From Dichetophora obliterata (lineage: Eukaryota > Arthropoda > Insecta > Diptera > Sciomyzidae), in the NCBI GenBank assembly GCA_963920525.1, contig OY986437.1, positions 112,522,715 to 112,586,714 on the forward strand: a stretch of DNA of 64,000 nucleotides, in the 5' to 3' direction. Below the pieces are notes generated by a model, which saw only the letters and a list, made by a program, of their open reading frames with translations, had not been told where the DNA came from and ran no database searches. Below, piece by piece: positions 23,652 to 35,219 of the stretch. The position numbers and the translations under genes were made by a program. Each line of letters begins with the position of its first letter. The first letter of the stretch is position 1.

Positions 23652-24033
23652 TGTAGTGAAAATGCATGACACACAACTGAATGTGTGATTCACTTAAGTC
23701 AATAACCTTTGCTAAAGATTTTCTGTTGCAATGATATTCTGTAATTCAATTGCGTGATTAACTGAAGTCAATAACCTTTGCTTTGATATTGCAAAAGTTT
23801 CAAGCAATACTTTCAATAAAAGTAGAACAGAATAATACGATACCTTAAGCGGTGTATTTTCGCATACCTCTAAATTTGCTTAGCTTTAAGATTTCATATG
23901 TTATGTTTTATAAGCTTTTAGGTTTTATGTTATTTTAAAAATAAAGGCAGTCACTAATTGACATTTAACAAAAACAGTTGAACTGTCTTCCCATTGTTTT
24001 ATTTTTTCATAATAAGGCATTAAAATATTTACA
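23652..24033 (+). repeat. 3' LTR of element C
   Basis: Starts TGTAGTG after the polypurine tract and ends TTTACA at about 24033, ~382 bp. An AATAAA signal lies near 23941. Two similar segments with TCAATAACCTTTGCT occur near 23699 and 23768. D coding resumes immediately after. Confidence 0.75.
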
Positions 24034-24488
24034 ACACCGCCTTATACAAGTAAGGTCAACGGCCAAGTTGAACGTTTTCACAGTACATTAACAGAAATAA
24101 TGAGATGTCTAAAAGGCGAAGGAACACACCGTACATTTCAAGAACTATTAACCATATCCGTTTCCGAATATAATTCATCAGTACACTCGACAACATCGAA
24201 AAGACCAATAGCAGATCGATAATGACAAAAGAACAGCGAAATCTAATTTGGCAGAATAATGCAGAAAAACTGCAGGGAAAACAGATAAAAGACATAGAAC
24301 ATCACAACAAACGAAGACAGCCCTCCAAAACTTACTCTGTAGGAGAGACTATTTATGTAAGAAACAATAAACGAATAGGCTCGAAGCTTACCCCTTGGTA
24401 TAAAGAAGAAAAGGTTAAAGAAAACAAATCAAAGGTAGTCATAACAGAATCAGGACGAACTGTACACAAAGACCGCATACGCAACTGA
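24034..24488 (+). pseudogene. pol: Element D integrase C-terminal part
   Basis: Coding resumes right after C's LTR with TPPYTS, then NGQVERFHSTL with the catalytic Glu. The frame breaks near 24200-24222, and the C-terminal piece (VRNNKRIGSKL, SGRTVHKDRIRN) ends at 24488. It aligns by eye along its whole length with the E integrase at 50690-51159. Confidence 0.8.
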
Positions 24489-24510
24489 CATTTTACTTAC
24501 TTTTCTTTTC

Positions 24511-24512
24511 AG
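24511..24512 (+). other. env 3' splice acceptor of element D
   Basis: A pyrimidine run TTACTTTTCTTTTC ends in AG directly before env coding begins at 24513. Env of gypsy-type elements is made from a spliced RNA. E has the same arrangement at 51239-51240. Confidence 0.55.
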
Positions 24513-25854
24513 ACTATTCATATCAACATCAATTGCAGAAGTACACATCCTTGACTACTCCAGCTCACAAGTCATAACGATCAGTACCGGAACCGCTAAA
24601 ATTCAGAATGGTACATTTAGACTCATACACCTAATCGATACTAACTTCTACCAAACAACAATCGATAAGATTAATCGTACAGTCCAGACAAAAATTCCAG
24701 AACACAACCCATACTTCCTTTCAAAGTATGGGGTTGTGTTTCTCTAATTTCTCTAATAAACCAATACATTTTAAGACTCAGACCAAATGTTAAACGTACA
24801 AAAAGATCTATAGACATGATCGGAACGGCATGGAAATGGATAGCGGGAACAGTAATGATTTCAAAATTTTAAATGAAAAAATGAATAATGTCCTAACGAA
24901 TAATAATAATCAAGTCGTAATAAATAGATTAATAATAAAAAAATTAAATGATTTAACTAATGCTACTAATAAAGCATCGGGAATTTATAAAAATTATGAT
25001 AATATTCAGCATGAAATCGCAACTAATTTAATGTATCAATTACAAATATTAAAAGAAGAAATTATTAGTGTTAATTATGCTATACATTGGGCACAAGCCG
25101 GTGTGGTAAATTCATATACCTTCCAATTTAGCGAAGTAAAAATTGCCTGTAATAATGAAATTTTAATTTATATAATAAATTTGCCACTTACTGATGAGAC
25201 ATCTTGCAAATCTTTGTAATAAAACCTTTAAAGAAAGGAAATGAAATATACAAAATACCATTTGAAAATTTATTAGAGTGTAAGCACAAATTATTTGGCA
25301 TAAAGGAAAAATGCGAATATTATGATCAAATTAAAATATGTAGAAATAAGAATATTTTAGACATAAGCAATACAACCTGCATACCAAATCTCCTAAAGAG
25401 CGCACCGTCAACCTGTGTCAAAATCAACAACCTACACGTAGCATCAGTTGAAAGTATCAAGCCTGGAATTCTACTCCTCAATCAATACAAATGTACAATT
25501 TTCCTCGACAACGAACCTTTTAATGTTTCTGGATCATTTATCGTGCAATATCATAACGCAACGATTACAGTTGATGAGCAAAGCTACACCCTATACGGAA
25601 CATCAAATTTTAAGCCAATACCTGCTATTCTCCAATCAGCTTCTATAGAAGGAAACTACGAAGAATTGTTATCCTTGGAAATGATGAAAGAACTTCAAGT
25701 CAATAATACGCAAACAATCCAATTATTAACAAAAGAAGCCAGAGTAAGCTACATTGGACTCTACTTCTTTCTCATCTTGAGCCTCATCATAGCAGCAAGA
25801 ATATATTTAACATGGAGGAAAAAAATCTACCTACATCACGGCCATCACAACTAA
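24513..25854 (+). pseudogene. env: Element D env, broken
   Basis: The first segment is related to E env (ISTGTAKIQNGTFRLIHL) and ends in several stops near 24745. A KRS cleavage-site remnant and fusion-peptide-like stretch near 24805-24850 follow. A frameshift leads into 24830-25219, with a helical region, and another into 25204-25854. The last part has Cys-rich ectodomain sequence, a membrane segment near 25755-25805 and a short basic tail. At least three lesions. The order matches insect errantivirus envelope proteins. Confidence 0.78.
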
Positions 25855-25981
25855 AGAAGATCCAATCAAAACTTCAGTGCCCCAGCCCACTATGGAATCC
25901 AGTCCTGAAAATCCTATACCGACACTTCATCAACTAGGATTTTATTTGACAAACGAGGACGTTCGTACTTAAAAGGGGAGG

Positions 25982-26135
25982 AGTTAACACCTCGCACATT
26001 GCAACCTCAAGTTCTCCAAATTATTTCACAACATTATTCCCACAGTCAAACCAGCTGACGCTATGTCTACTGCATTTCCTGCAGCATAGCCACGAGCATA
26101 GCCACAAGGAGGTCAAATAGCCCAATTTAAGAAAA
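25982..26135 (+). repeat. Truncated 3' LTR of element D
   Basis: AAAAGGGGAGG then AGTTAACACCTC, the same first ten bases as E's LTR. Similarity to a complete LTR is lost and BEL integrase coding begins by about 26136, so only ~150 bases remain. Confidence 0.65.
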
Positions 26136-27480
26136 TCTTACAGCGGCAGAACTAGAACTAGTTCAAAGCATCATTAAGTTGATGCAAGCTGAAGAGTTTC
26201 AGGACGAAACACAACATTAAAAAAATAAAACCCAATTACCAATGAAGCTTGGGCTTACACCATTTCTGGACAATTGTGAAATATTAAGAGTTGGAGGCCA
26301 TCTAGAAGCCTCAACCTTATCTTATGACGCCAAACATCCAGCACTTCTACCATATTCACACCCATTAACAAAACTCCTAATGGAGGCTCGGCATCGAGAG
26401 AATTTACATATTGGACCACAAGGTCTTTTGTCAACAACAAGACAACAGTTCTGGCCCATCAAGGGAAAAATACTTGCTCGATCAGTTGTTCAACATTGCA
26501 TACGGTGCGCCAGAGCGAAGCCAAAGATGCTTAATCAAATAATGGGAAATTTACCTGAAGTCAGGATACAGCCAGCGCGACCGTTTGTGAATGCCGGTGT
26601 AGATTTTTGTGGGCCTATTTGGATTCATTATCGACTCAGAGGAAAACGACCACAGAAAAGCTACGTCGCACTATTCATCTGTTTTGCTACTAAGGCAATA
26701 CATTTAGAAATAGTAAGCGATCTATCAACAGAAGCATTCATGGCAGCCTTAAGACGATTCATTGGACGGCGCGGTCATTGTAGCCACTTATATTGTGATA
26801 ATGCCACAAATTTTGTTAGCGCAAGAAATCGATTAGACGAATTAGCTGAAAGCATTTTCTCAAAAAAGGCCACAGAAATGATACAAAATGAATGTAGCAC
26901 AAGGAGGATGGAATTTCACTTCATACTGTCAAGAGCTCCCCACTTTGGAGGACTCTGGGAAGCTGCGGTCAAGTCAGCCAAGCATTTGATGCACAGAAGC
27001 ATCGAAATTGCATCACTTACCTACGAGGAATTGGAAACGTTAATAATAGAAATCGAAGCCATCTTGAATTCTAAACCGTTAACTGCTTTGTCAGATAACC
27101 CAAATGATTTAACGGCATTGACCCCAGATCATTTTTTATTAGGAGAATCTCTGACAGCCAGTATACAATAAATCAACGAGGCTTAATATCACGATGGAAA
27201 CTTGTTAACTACATTAAAAACAAGTTTTGGAGAAGATGGTTGGAATATCTTCACGAGTTGGAAGGTCGATCTAAATGGAAAGCACCTTATAGCAATATTG
27301 AGCCAAATACCTTAGTGATAATTCAGGATGACAGCAAACCTGTGATGAAATGGCCTTTGGGTAGAATTATAAAGGCTATAAAAGGTCAAGATGGTCTTGT
27401 ACGTGTTGCAGACATCCAAACTGCAAAAGGGATTATTCGTCGACCCATCAACAGATTATCACCACTTTCTTGCGAGCAAG
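26136..27480 (+). pseudogene. pol: Element F integrase (pol 3' part)
   Basis: Coding starts with a helical N-terminal domain (ELELVQSIIKLMQAEEFQ) and has TAA near 26218. It is then open at 26242-27171, with the zinc site ([18 protein letters not shown]) and the core acids in [15 protein letters not shown] and GLWEAAVKS. The frame shifts near 27170, after which the C-terminal BEL domain (VMKWPLGRII) continues in frame into env. Compared with B, this integrase keeps its N-terminus. Confidence 0.83.
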
Positions 27481-29266
27481 ATAATACGATTATCAATAGT
27501 AATCCAACACAGCCGAACAAACCAAATATCGCTAATGATGATATGACAGTACAACACTTCAAGACAAACAAAAATAACACCACATTGGCAAATGATGATA
27601 ATACAGCCTCTAAAAAAAGGAAACTCAACTCATTCGCAACATCAATGTTGACATTATTAGTAACCTGCCTCATAATAGCATGGTCAAACGGCACACCCAT
27701 CAACATTACACAGTTTCTATCTCAACCTGGAATACACTTTGACAATTTGGGTACTGCGAAATTGATATCGGATGAATGGAATTTAATTGTTTATTATGAT
27801 TTAAATTAATATTGGAATGAGTTTGATATGTTAAACAATGGCATTTATGGAGTCAAATAATTCAAAAAAGTAGTTGCTCATCGCTGATTAATCAAATTCA
27901 GTATTCCATTTCGGAAATAGATCAAGACAACGCATTGCTTGCACAACTTCCTGTGGCCATCAGATCAAGACGAGGAGCTGTAAATTTTGTTGGCAATATA
28001 GCCAACTCATTGTTTGGTGTACTAGATAATCAGTATGCAGAAGAAATGTCAATAAAGATAATACAATTTTAAAACAACGATGATTTTATGATGAATTTGT
28101 TAAAAAATCAGACATCAGTTATAGACTCTACGATTAACATCATAAAAACAGATCAAGAAAACGTAGAAAAGAAATTCGGAAGTTTGGACCATCAGATAAC
28201 CGAAACAATAAATCGAATAAACAATCAGACTGAAGAGCTATTTCAACACAGAAAACAACAATTGTTTTTATCATGGGTAATGCATTTCACTATGATAACA
28301 ACGAAACTCCAGCGCATCCAATCATCTATTATTGATGTTATCACCGATACTCATCATGGAAAAATAAGCCACCTTCTACTATATACACAGCAATTACGAC
28401 AAGAAATCGCAAAAATCAAGATTCACCTGCCACAAACATCTCGCCTTCCAGCCAAAAACATAATTCAAATATACAAACTAATGTCTGCTGAAGGAACAAT
28501 CATAAATAACCATGCAATATTCAGGCTTAAACTGCCGTTAGTTTTTCAAGACAAGTTCGAAATTTTCAAATTATTACCCGTGCCAAACACAGTCAATAAT
28601 ACCCGCGTCTCCATAGAAACTTCCACGAAATTCCTTGCCATAAATCTACATCGAGATAAATTTAAGCCAATGACCGAAAATGAGGTAGCAGCATGCAGCA
28701 AAATTGAAGAAACTGAGTTCTTGTGTAACCAAGTCCAGCCAATATTCTCAAGAGTAATAAAAGGGGATACATGTAAATTTAATATATTCAACAAGTCAAA
28801 AACTGAATGCCGATTAAAACCAATGTCAAAAAGATCTACATGGATACATTTATCACACGTGAGCCAATGGATGTATGCACTGACAGAAAGGACCAGAGGC
28901 CAACAAGAATATACTAGTTGGACACGTTCTTCATACACTGTCCTAAGAGACCCAAAAACTTTTGAACTACCGGCACACACTGGACCCATACAAAACGATT
29001 TACTACACTACAAAATCCAACAATCAAAATTAAATGACAAAATGCATCAACTGGCGTCTCGAAAATTAGAACTTCCAACACCAGACAACAACCATAATGT
29101 TCATCATGTTATCGTGAATAACATCCTGCTGGGTCTCGCACTTATCATCATGGCATTCCTTGTAGCATGGAAGATGAAGATATCACATAACAGCCATCAA
29201 CCAACTGAACAGCCTGTTCCACTGGCACGACGATCTCAGAATTTGGACTTCTCCGTTAATGCCTAA
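27481..29266 (+). pseudogene. env: Element F env
   Basis: A pol-env linker rich in Asn/Thr leads to a hydrophobic signal-anchor near 27640-27700. The frame stops at 27807-27809 and is scrambled to about 27960. There a furin-like RSRR precedes GAVNFVGNIANSLFG, the fusion-peptide-like stretch also seen in B. After TAA near 28070 the frame 28088-29266 is open: heptad-rich helices, ectodomain, a membrane segment near 29100-29170 and a basic tail. As in B, pol and env share one frame at the junction. Confidence 0.8.
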
Positions 29267-29309
29267 ATACATATTGTTGAGCTCAAGGTTGAACGAGGGG
29301 GAAAAGGTC

Positions 29310-30168
29310 TGTTACCAGCCACCAGCCATGCAACCAGCAACATAAAAACTATGGTGTCATATTTTCCAAACACCAGTGACACTTAAAACAGCAACATTTT
29401 TTTTTGTGTTTGTGGAGCAATCTTCAGTGACGCTTTCCCTCACTCTGCAGCTCTTGAAGCTAACCAGCGACACTCTGTCGCTATTTAATATAAACCACAC
29501 AAAGTTGCCCACACTATGACTAACTTTGCTTGGCTTATCACAAAAGTGGTAAGCCAAGTAAAATATTCGTCACATATTAAGCTGCCGCTGCACTTATATT
29601 TCAGCAGGCATTCGATGTGTTTATTTTAGTTCAAACGTGTTGACTTTCTCGCCCTCTGACGCTTTGTCATAATCGACAAATCGTCAAGCATAACGATAAT
29701 CTATGTCGCTGAGTGACGGCTCACTGTGGCGGTCATATTGCCGTTCTACATTGTTGTACGCTTAGCGATCGTTGCCTGCCTGTTGGACTAGCTACTCAAC
29801 ACGCAGGCCATCGAGTCGCCAGCAAATAGCCGGTATGCGTAACGTCAGCGTTTCCTTATCGCTCCGTCCGTCGCGTCATTAGCGCTGATGACGAGTCGGA
29901 CGTTTATAAATGCCAGCGTCGTTTACCGCTGGCGTTTAGTAATATTTTCATATTAAATAGAAGCAATAACATAACTATAGTGGTGATTTCTATGTGTGCA
30001 TTTTTATTGCACTATGGTGGCATTCAGAATAACTTTGTACTCACTCGGTCTCAGCGGCATTACTGCCGCATATATATTCGTGTTTATTTTTAACAGCATT
30101 CTTGCAAATAGTGTAAATAAAGTAGCATTAAAACTAACTTTTTTGTGTGTGTTTATTTGATAACCACA
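29310..30168 (+). repeat. 3' LTR of element F
   Basis: GAGGGGGAAAAGG precedes TGTTACCAGCC at 29310. A TATAAAT box lies near 29904. I place the end at AACCACA 30168, about 860 bp, so edges are approximate. It contains several short GCGACAC/GTCGC palindromic words. Confidence 0.5.
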
Positions 30169-31098
30169 TGTTCGTTGACTTGGCCTTGAATCGCTGACTG
30201 CGGAAAACTGCACGCTGTATTTTTGTGGAGTCAATGATCTGGCCTTGAAAGTGTGAAATCAATGATTTTGTAGTTTTTTAATTCTACTTCTTTTTGATTT
30301 CTTCTGTTTGTTATAATATGTATATTTAGTTAATATTTCTTTCGTCATTATATGTATGTATTTGTATTTTTTTATATGTCATCCAGATTTTTTAAAATTG
30401 AATTGATTTTTTGTTATAAAAATCCAATGTTAATAAAATTGAGACAGTTGTCTTTTAAAGGTGATAATCGGAAGTTATTATTTAAACAGTTGTGCACAAG
30501 TACCAAGAGCTTGGGCACAAAATCGTAACTTTAATCCTAGGACGACGAGAAGTGGACTTATGTACTAATGCATGCAACGCTGGTAACCAAACAGTGCAAG
30601 ACGAACAGGGAGACAAATAATGTAAATGGAAAGACATATGCCGCGCATAACAAACGTTAAGTTTAACGAACCGAAAAACGGACAGTTAGTGGCCGACGAG
30701 AGAGATAAAGAGATAAGATGTGACTGGTACATTTTAAAAAATACCCAATAAATTGTGAAATTGTAATTTGTTTTAAAACTATATCTATTTATATTGAACT
30801 TAATATAAACTATGTGTACCACTATATAAAACTTAATATATATTGAACTTAATATAAACTATATGTACCACTATATAACTTACAATACGTTTAACTTAAT
30901 AAATACTTTATTTAAACCTATCTAACTTATAAACAATGGTGAACTTTTTAAATAAATTTAAAAAATCTAAAAGTACAAACAACAGTGTTAAAATTTATTT
31001 CCCACACAAATATAAAAGAAATTTGTGCACAAGTACAAAGAACTTGAGCACAAAATACAAAGTCATAACTTTTGTAAAAACAAATTTAATACAAAAGT
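30169..31098 (+). other. Noncoding spacer with two small repeats
   Basis: No gene is visible. A unit of ~50 bp (ATTGAACTTAATATAAACTA...CCACTATATAA) is repeated in tandem at about 30788-30890. A second pair of related ~40-bp segments (GTGCACAAGTAC...TTG.GCACAAAAT) lies at 30491-30530 and 31024-31062. The spacer may be LTR remains, but I cannot name the element. Confidence 0.5.
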
Positions 31099-31940
31099 GT
31101 GTATAGGTTTATGCGCCTAGACACACAGCGGAAAATAAACAAATTTCTCGCTTTAACAAAAACACTGGCCATTGTTATAAAAAAGAGTGAGCAAATGGTT
31201 CTGTTTGAGCTACGTCAAACCGTTGCTGAAATACGTAGTGATCTACAGTCGGTTGCTGGTAGAGTTACGCAATTAGAAAAAGTTGCGCTTGATGTAGGCG
31301 CATTAAAACCGGATATAAGCACTTTTAAACAGAGCTTGACGAATTTAAGGTGCAGTTTGTTGAACAACAGGGGAACCTCTCTGCGGGAGAGGTCTTACAT
31401 GCCCAAATGGGTGATGTTGATTGTCTGAAGAAGGAGGTAGACGAGTTAAAATCTCAACTGGCTTGACAAGATAATAAAGCCGTTGCTTGTGATCTTCGTC
31501 TGAATGGAATTCCATTTTCTGAAGGTAAAAACCTTTGGGAAATATTAAATAATCTATGTTCTACTGTAAACATTACCCTTCCTAAGGTGAAAACTTTGTT
31601 CCGTCTCAATCAAAAATTAAGTCATCGAAACAACAGCAAAAATACAACAAGAATTGTCAAATTTGATACACCCTTTAACAGAAACTTTGTCTTAAGCTCT
31701 GTCGCAAAATTTCGACGTGAAAAAAATAGATAATAATAAATAAAAATAAAACAATAAGAAACTGCTTCTGAAGCATGCTGGTTTCCAGTCTAATAATCCA
31801 ATTTATGTTAATGAAGGCTTAACGAAAGCGAATTTTGTTATTCTGCGTGTTTTTGCAGTACCAACAATAAACTTTGCCGCTGAGGATTACATCGATATGG
31901 CAGACTGGCAGAGTCTTAAACTAACAGATCCTTCTGGCTT
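31099..31940 (+). pseudogene. LINE ORF1 relic (coiled coil plus FP/RRM-like domain)
   Basis: A coiled-coil segment (LRQTVAEIRSDLQSVAGRV) is followed, after frame changes near 31380 and a stop near 31463, by LRLNGIPFSEGKNLWEIL, VKTLFRLNQ and TRIVKFDTPF. A broken tail LLKHAGFQSNNPIYVNEGL closes it. This order matches the baculovirus-FP-like domain that many insect non-LTR elements carry in ORF1. No endonuclease or RT follows, so it is an isolated relic. Confidence 0.65.
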
Positions 31941-31942
31941 GT

Positions 31943-32152
31943 AATGATTTAAATGAGTTGGTAGGCAACTCAACTACAACTTTAACGGATTTTCCATGTC
32001 ATTCCCAAGCAGTTGAAAGGTGCGTAAACCTGGTGACCGAAGCTTCTTCTGCTGTCTGCGGTCAGAATGCTGTTATAAGGACCAGAATAAAATCGAGAAC
32101 GTTTTTACCTAAATTTGAGACAAAAGCAGACTTTCAACAAATTTTTAAGTAA
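31943..32152 (+). pseudogene. Short unrecognised coding remnant
   Basis: A frame of ~64 codons without ATG carries FPCHSQAVERCVNLVTEASS near 31992-32052 and FLPKFETKADFQQIF at the end. The text looks conserved-protein-like rather than random, and I have an uncertain memory of similar phrases in anonymous arthropod proteins. I assign no function. Confidence 0.35.
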
Positions 32153-33227
32153 AAAAATAAAAAACATATTAATAAATCACTACTCAAAATTTAGAAAAAA
32201 TACAAAAAAAAATTACACAAAATGCAAACATTAAAAAAATAATAAAAAAAAAATTAAATAAAAAAAAAATTAAAAAAACAATAAAAATTAAAAAATTAAT
32301 TTCGAAGTATAGCTACCTCCTCGTGGTGAAGTCTGGGTGATCACAGAAATGTTGATTAGCAAAAAGCTGTATTTTTCATTACTACTACTTACACAGAGAG
32401 ATTGTTGGTTTTTGTGTGAAGTAATCCGACTTTGATTTAGCGCCTGAAAAAATTGCGACTTATATAAAAAAAACCTATTCTTTTATTTTAATTCATCATT
32501 GGGAAATTTTAAAATGAAAAGTGGAAACGGAAAATCATCCCTAATCACGATTACATTTTGTACATATGTACTATGGCCATATCTATTTACAACTTTTCCA
32601 CCCCCGGCGATGTTAAAAATTTAAAAAAAAAAATACGCTCCAGCCTAATAAATTGTCAAAATAAAATTAAATAAAAGAATTCGAAAAATAAGAGAGTTCG
32701 AATCTAAAAAAGGGGGTGGTATATACCAATAGTTAGATTAAAGCTGATAGCTCACCCGATAAATTCGAGGAATACATTGATCAAATTAACAAATAATGTT
32801 TAATAATAAAAATAGGAAACAAGGAACTTAATCAGCTAAAATCCAAGTGTGTGAACTGAAGTGAATTGCAGTTCACAACACGCGTTGAACTGTATTTCAT
32901 AACCAAAAGATACAATTGCATAATCAGCAATATTTTTGTAAATAGCAAAAAAGTTTATTAAATATTAATTTTTTAGAGTTAATCTACGTTAAGCAATAAT
33001 CGACTAAAATCATGTCTCCTTCGTTAAATCGAATTTGTGTTTTTAAAAACGTTTCTTGCCGTTCGAATTATAAAATTCGCGCGTTTCAATTTTCACGTCA
33101 TATAAGCTCCGTTTTCATTAAGTTTTGTGTTAAATTATCACAAAAATGCCTTAAAAAATTAATAGATCTGATAGACAATCTGCTTGTTCGAGATTATAAC
33201 GAAAAAAATAATAAAAATAAAAAATTG
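32153..33227 (+). other. AT-rich spacer
   Basis: Strongly A-rich to 32300, then low-complexity AT-rich DNA. A short CTACCTCCTCGTGGTG near 32322 resembles CTACCTCGTCGTGGTG near 33900 at the start of LINE L, so a small LINE 5' remnant is possible. The 83-codon frame at 33012 has no recognisable domain. Confidence 0.4.
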
Positions 33228-33890
33228 TACCTCCACAAAAACGTAAAAGCGAAGGCTTTTTAACAAGTAGCGCGTCAGCTAAAAAATAAAAGTAACCGTT
33301 GAAGATCAAGTTACAGAGGATCTTAAAAAAACATTATAGGTTAATTGGTTTTTTATTAGTGTTTTCAGCAATTACTGCGCTAGTGAAGTGTGTCAAATGT
33401 GATAGAAAAGTAAATTTTCATTCGACTAAGAAAGAAGGCCTTAGATTTAACATCAAAGTGTCGTGCGAAAGCTGTAAGCAGATTGCAAATGTTCCGTCTA
33501 GTGCAAAAATAAGCTCTGGTATTTATGAAGTTAATTATCTGTTTGTTTTCGTGATGAGGATATTAGGCCTAGGATTAGTTGGCTGTTAAAAGTTCTGCGC
33601 CTTGATAGATTTGTCTAGTAGGTTTTTATCAAGACCGACGTACAATGATTACGTGAAAAAATGTAATCGACTGTAAGGGAAGTAGCGAATCGATTTTTTT
33701 ATCTGCCAATCGAAGATGCCAACGAACTCACTGTATCAGGCGACGGAACATGGGGAAAAAAAGGCTTATCTTTATTCGGCGTCACCTCGTTAATCTGTTA
33801 CTTTACAGGTAAAGTTACTGACATTTTTGTCAAAAGTTCATACTACCATGAATGTAAAATTTGGGAACATAAATTAAACCCCTCTACTAA
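33228..33890 (+). pseudogene. Mutator-like (MULE) transposase N-terminal relic
   Basis: Spread over several frames: PPQKRKSEGFLTSS near 33230, KCVKCDRKVNF with paired Cys near 33390, RILGLGLVGC near 33560, and an uninterrupted segment at about 33714-33890 with TVSGDGTWGKKGLSLFGVTS and CYFTGKVTDIFVKSSYY. This succession is that of the Mutator-like transposase domain common in arthropod genomes. Stops and shifts at 33590-33700 make it dead. LINE L starts where it ends. The last segment contains no ATG, so ORF scans miss it. Confidence 0.7.
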
Positions 33891-34267
33891 TTTGGGATTA
33901 CTACCTCGTCGTGGTGTAGGGGCTTAAATTGCAGCACAGCGGGCTATGACGACGGGAACGTCGGCTCCAAGGAGCCTTGGTTCCTGGTAGGGTCACCCAT
34001 ATCGTACAGGCTGTTGTGGGGCAATGAACTAAAACTTATCCCACCCTTAACTCCGGGGTCGAGGGATGGCGCCCACCGAGTTCAAAGTTTGCAGCCAAGG
34101 TTAATCTGTGCTGTATTCTAGCGTATCCCTTCTCTAACCTGGCCGAACCAGAGAAAAACACTGGCTCTACCATGGTATTGGGGCTCGCCATGGCCGACTT
34201 TCCCTTTCCCCTTTTAACCTCATAGCCTCCCGCGCTGCTCCGGTGGCAAAGGGGGCGTAAGAATCAG
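33891..34267 (+). other. 5' UTR of LINE L
   Basis: Noticeably more GC-rich than its surroundings, with CTACCTCGTCGTGGTG at its start and no open frame. It may hold the internal promoter. Confidence 0.4.
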
Positions 34268-35212
34268 ATGATGACAACTAAAAATTCAAACACCAAAAAC
34301 CAACCCGCAGTGCTAGGGGATAGCACAGAAGATGAACTGCTTGCCTCCAGTCAGGAGGCAATCGTTGAAGGCACAGAGAGTACCAGCCATAGTACTCCTG
34401 GGTCTTCTAGTCAAACACAAAATACCATACCCGAGACCACCAGCCACAGTGGCTCGACAAAACCATCCACATCCTGCTCCAATGTGACCACCAACCATAA
34501 TGGTCCGAAGAGCAGGAAATCCCACGGCGCGCTACTGAAAGCGAAATATACCAAGGCTCTGTTCATTATTGCCAAGATAGACAAAAATGCGGAGCAGGGT
34601 ACGGTAACGCGACGTGGAAGACAAACAAAAATGCGAGGCTACGATTGATGAGTACCTGAAGTACCAGGCCACTCAGCCTGCTGACGCAGCCAATTCAAAG
34701 CGAAATCGTTCGCAAGATGCGATCGACAACGTTTCGAAGAGGGCAAAGGTCAGCGGCAAGTCAACCGTGGCTGAGCAACTGACAACCAGCCAGCGCGCCC
34801 TAAGTGAGGTCTAAGATCAGAGATGCGTGGGACGGCTTAGGCTTTAAGCTAATCCCGGCTAAGGATATTCCGAGGAGACCTCGTGCTCGCATTTGGTTAC
34901 CTAAGATGAAGCTTGAGAAAAACAAGCTCATCGAAATCCTCCAACTGCACAACCCAGACATTCCCATGAACGACTGGGCTGTCATCAAGACTGAGGACCC
35001 CCAGCTTAACAGCATGACCTTCCTACTGCTTGGTTGCTCTGGAGAAAGCGGGCAACACCCTTAGGTTTGGCATCCGTCGTGCCAAGCTAAAGATTTTCAA
35101 AGACCCGTCCGCGGAAGAAGGGGTCAGCGTCGATGATATCCTCGATTCCCTTACAATCGAGGATCCGCCGGTGCCTTCCACGCAACAGCCACAACAACCA
35201 CCAGCCACGTAA
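34268..35212 (+). pseudogene. LINE L ORF1 (DUF4780-like), several frameshifts
   Basis: ATG 34268 opens a Ser/Thr-rich N-terminus. Frame changes near 34614-34648, 34804 and 35030-35064 carry it on through EATIDEYLKYQ, RPRARIWLPKMKLEKNKL, NPDIPMNDWAVIKTED and NTLRFGIRRAKLKIF to TAA at 35210-35212. The Trp-containing core with R-A-R-I-W-L-P resembles the DUF4780 domain of insect LINE ORF1 proteins. At least three lesions. Confidence 0.65.
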
Positions 35213-35219
35213 TGCCACT

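Larger units (their letters stand above)
14304..24033 (+). mobile_element. Element C: mdg1/412-like Ty3/gypsy retrotransposon, split by X1 and (5' leader) by B
   Basis: Gag, protease, RT, RNase H, integrase, polypurine tract and 3' LTR occur in order. The RT tail (FINYYRRFIPNF) and the LTR start TGTAGTG after AAAAGGGGAGG are mdg1/412 features. No C-type LTR precedes gag; instead B's 3' LTR is there, so C's 5' LTR should lie left of B outside the window. The right LTR ends inside the integrase frame of element D, so C inserted into D. Confidence 0.8.
24034..26135 (+). mobile_element. Element D: 3' half of an errantivirus-like gypsy element
   Basis: Integrase tail, a 3' splice site, env, a polypurine tract and an LTR starting AGTTAAC occur in order, as in gypsy-type errantiviruses. 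The 5' half lies left of C, outside the window. The LTR is cut near 26135 by the start of BEL element F. Confidence 0.8.
26136..30168 (+). mobile_element. Element F: 5'-truncated BEL/Pao element with env
   Basis: Integrase, env and a long LTR related to element B but clearly a different family. The left end begins in mid-integrase at D's LTR, with no 5' parts. Confidence 0.82.
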
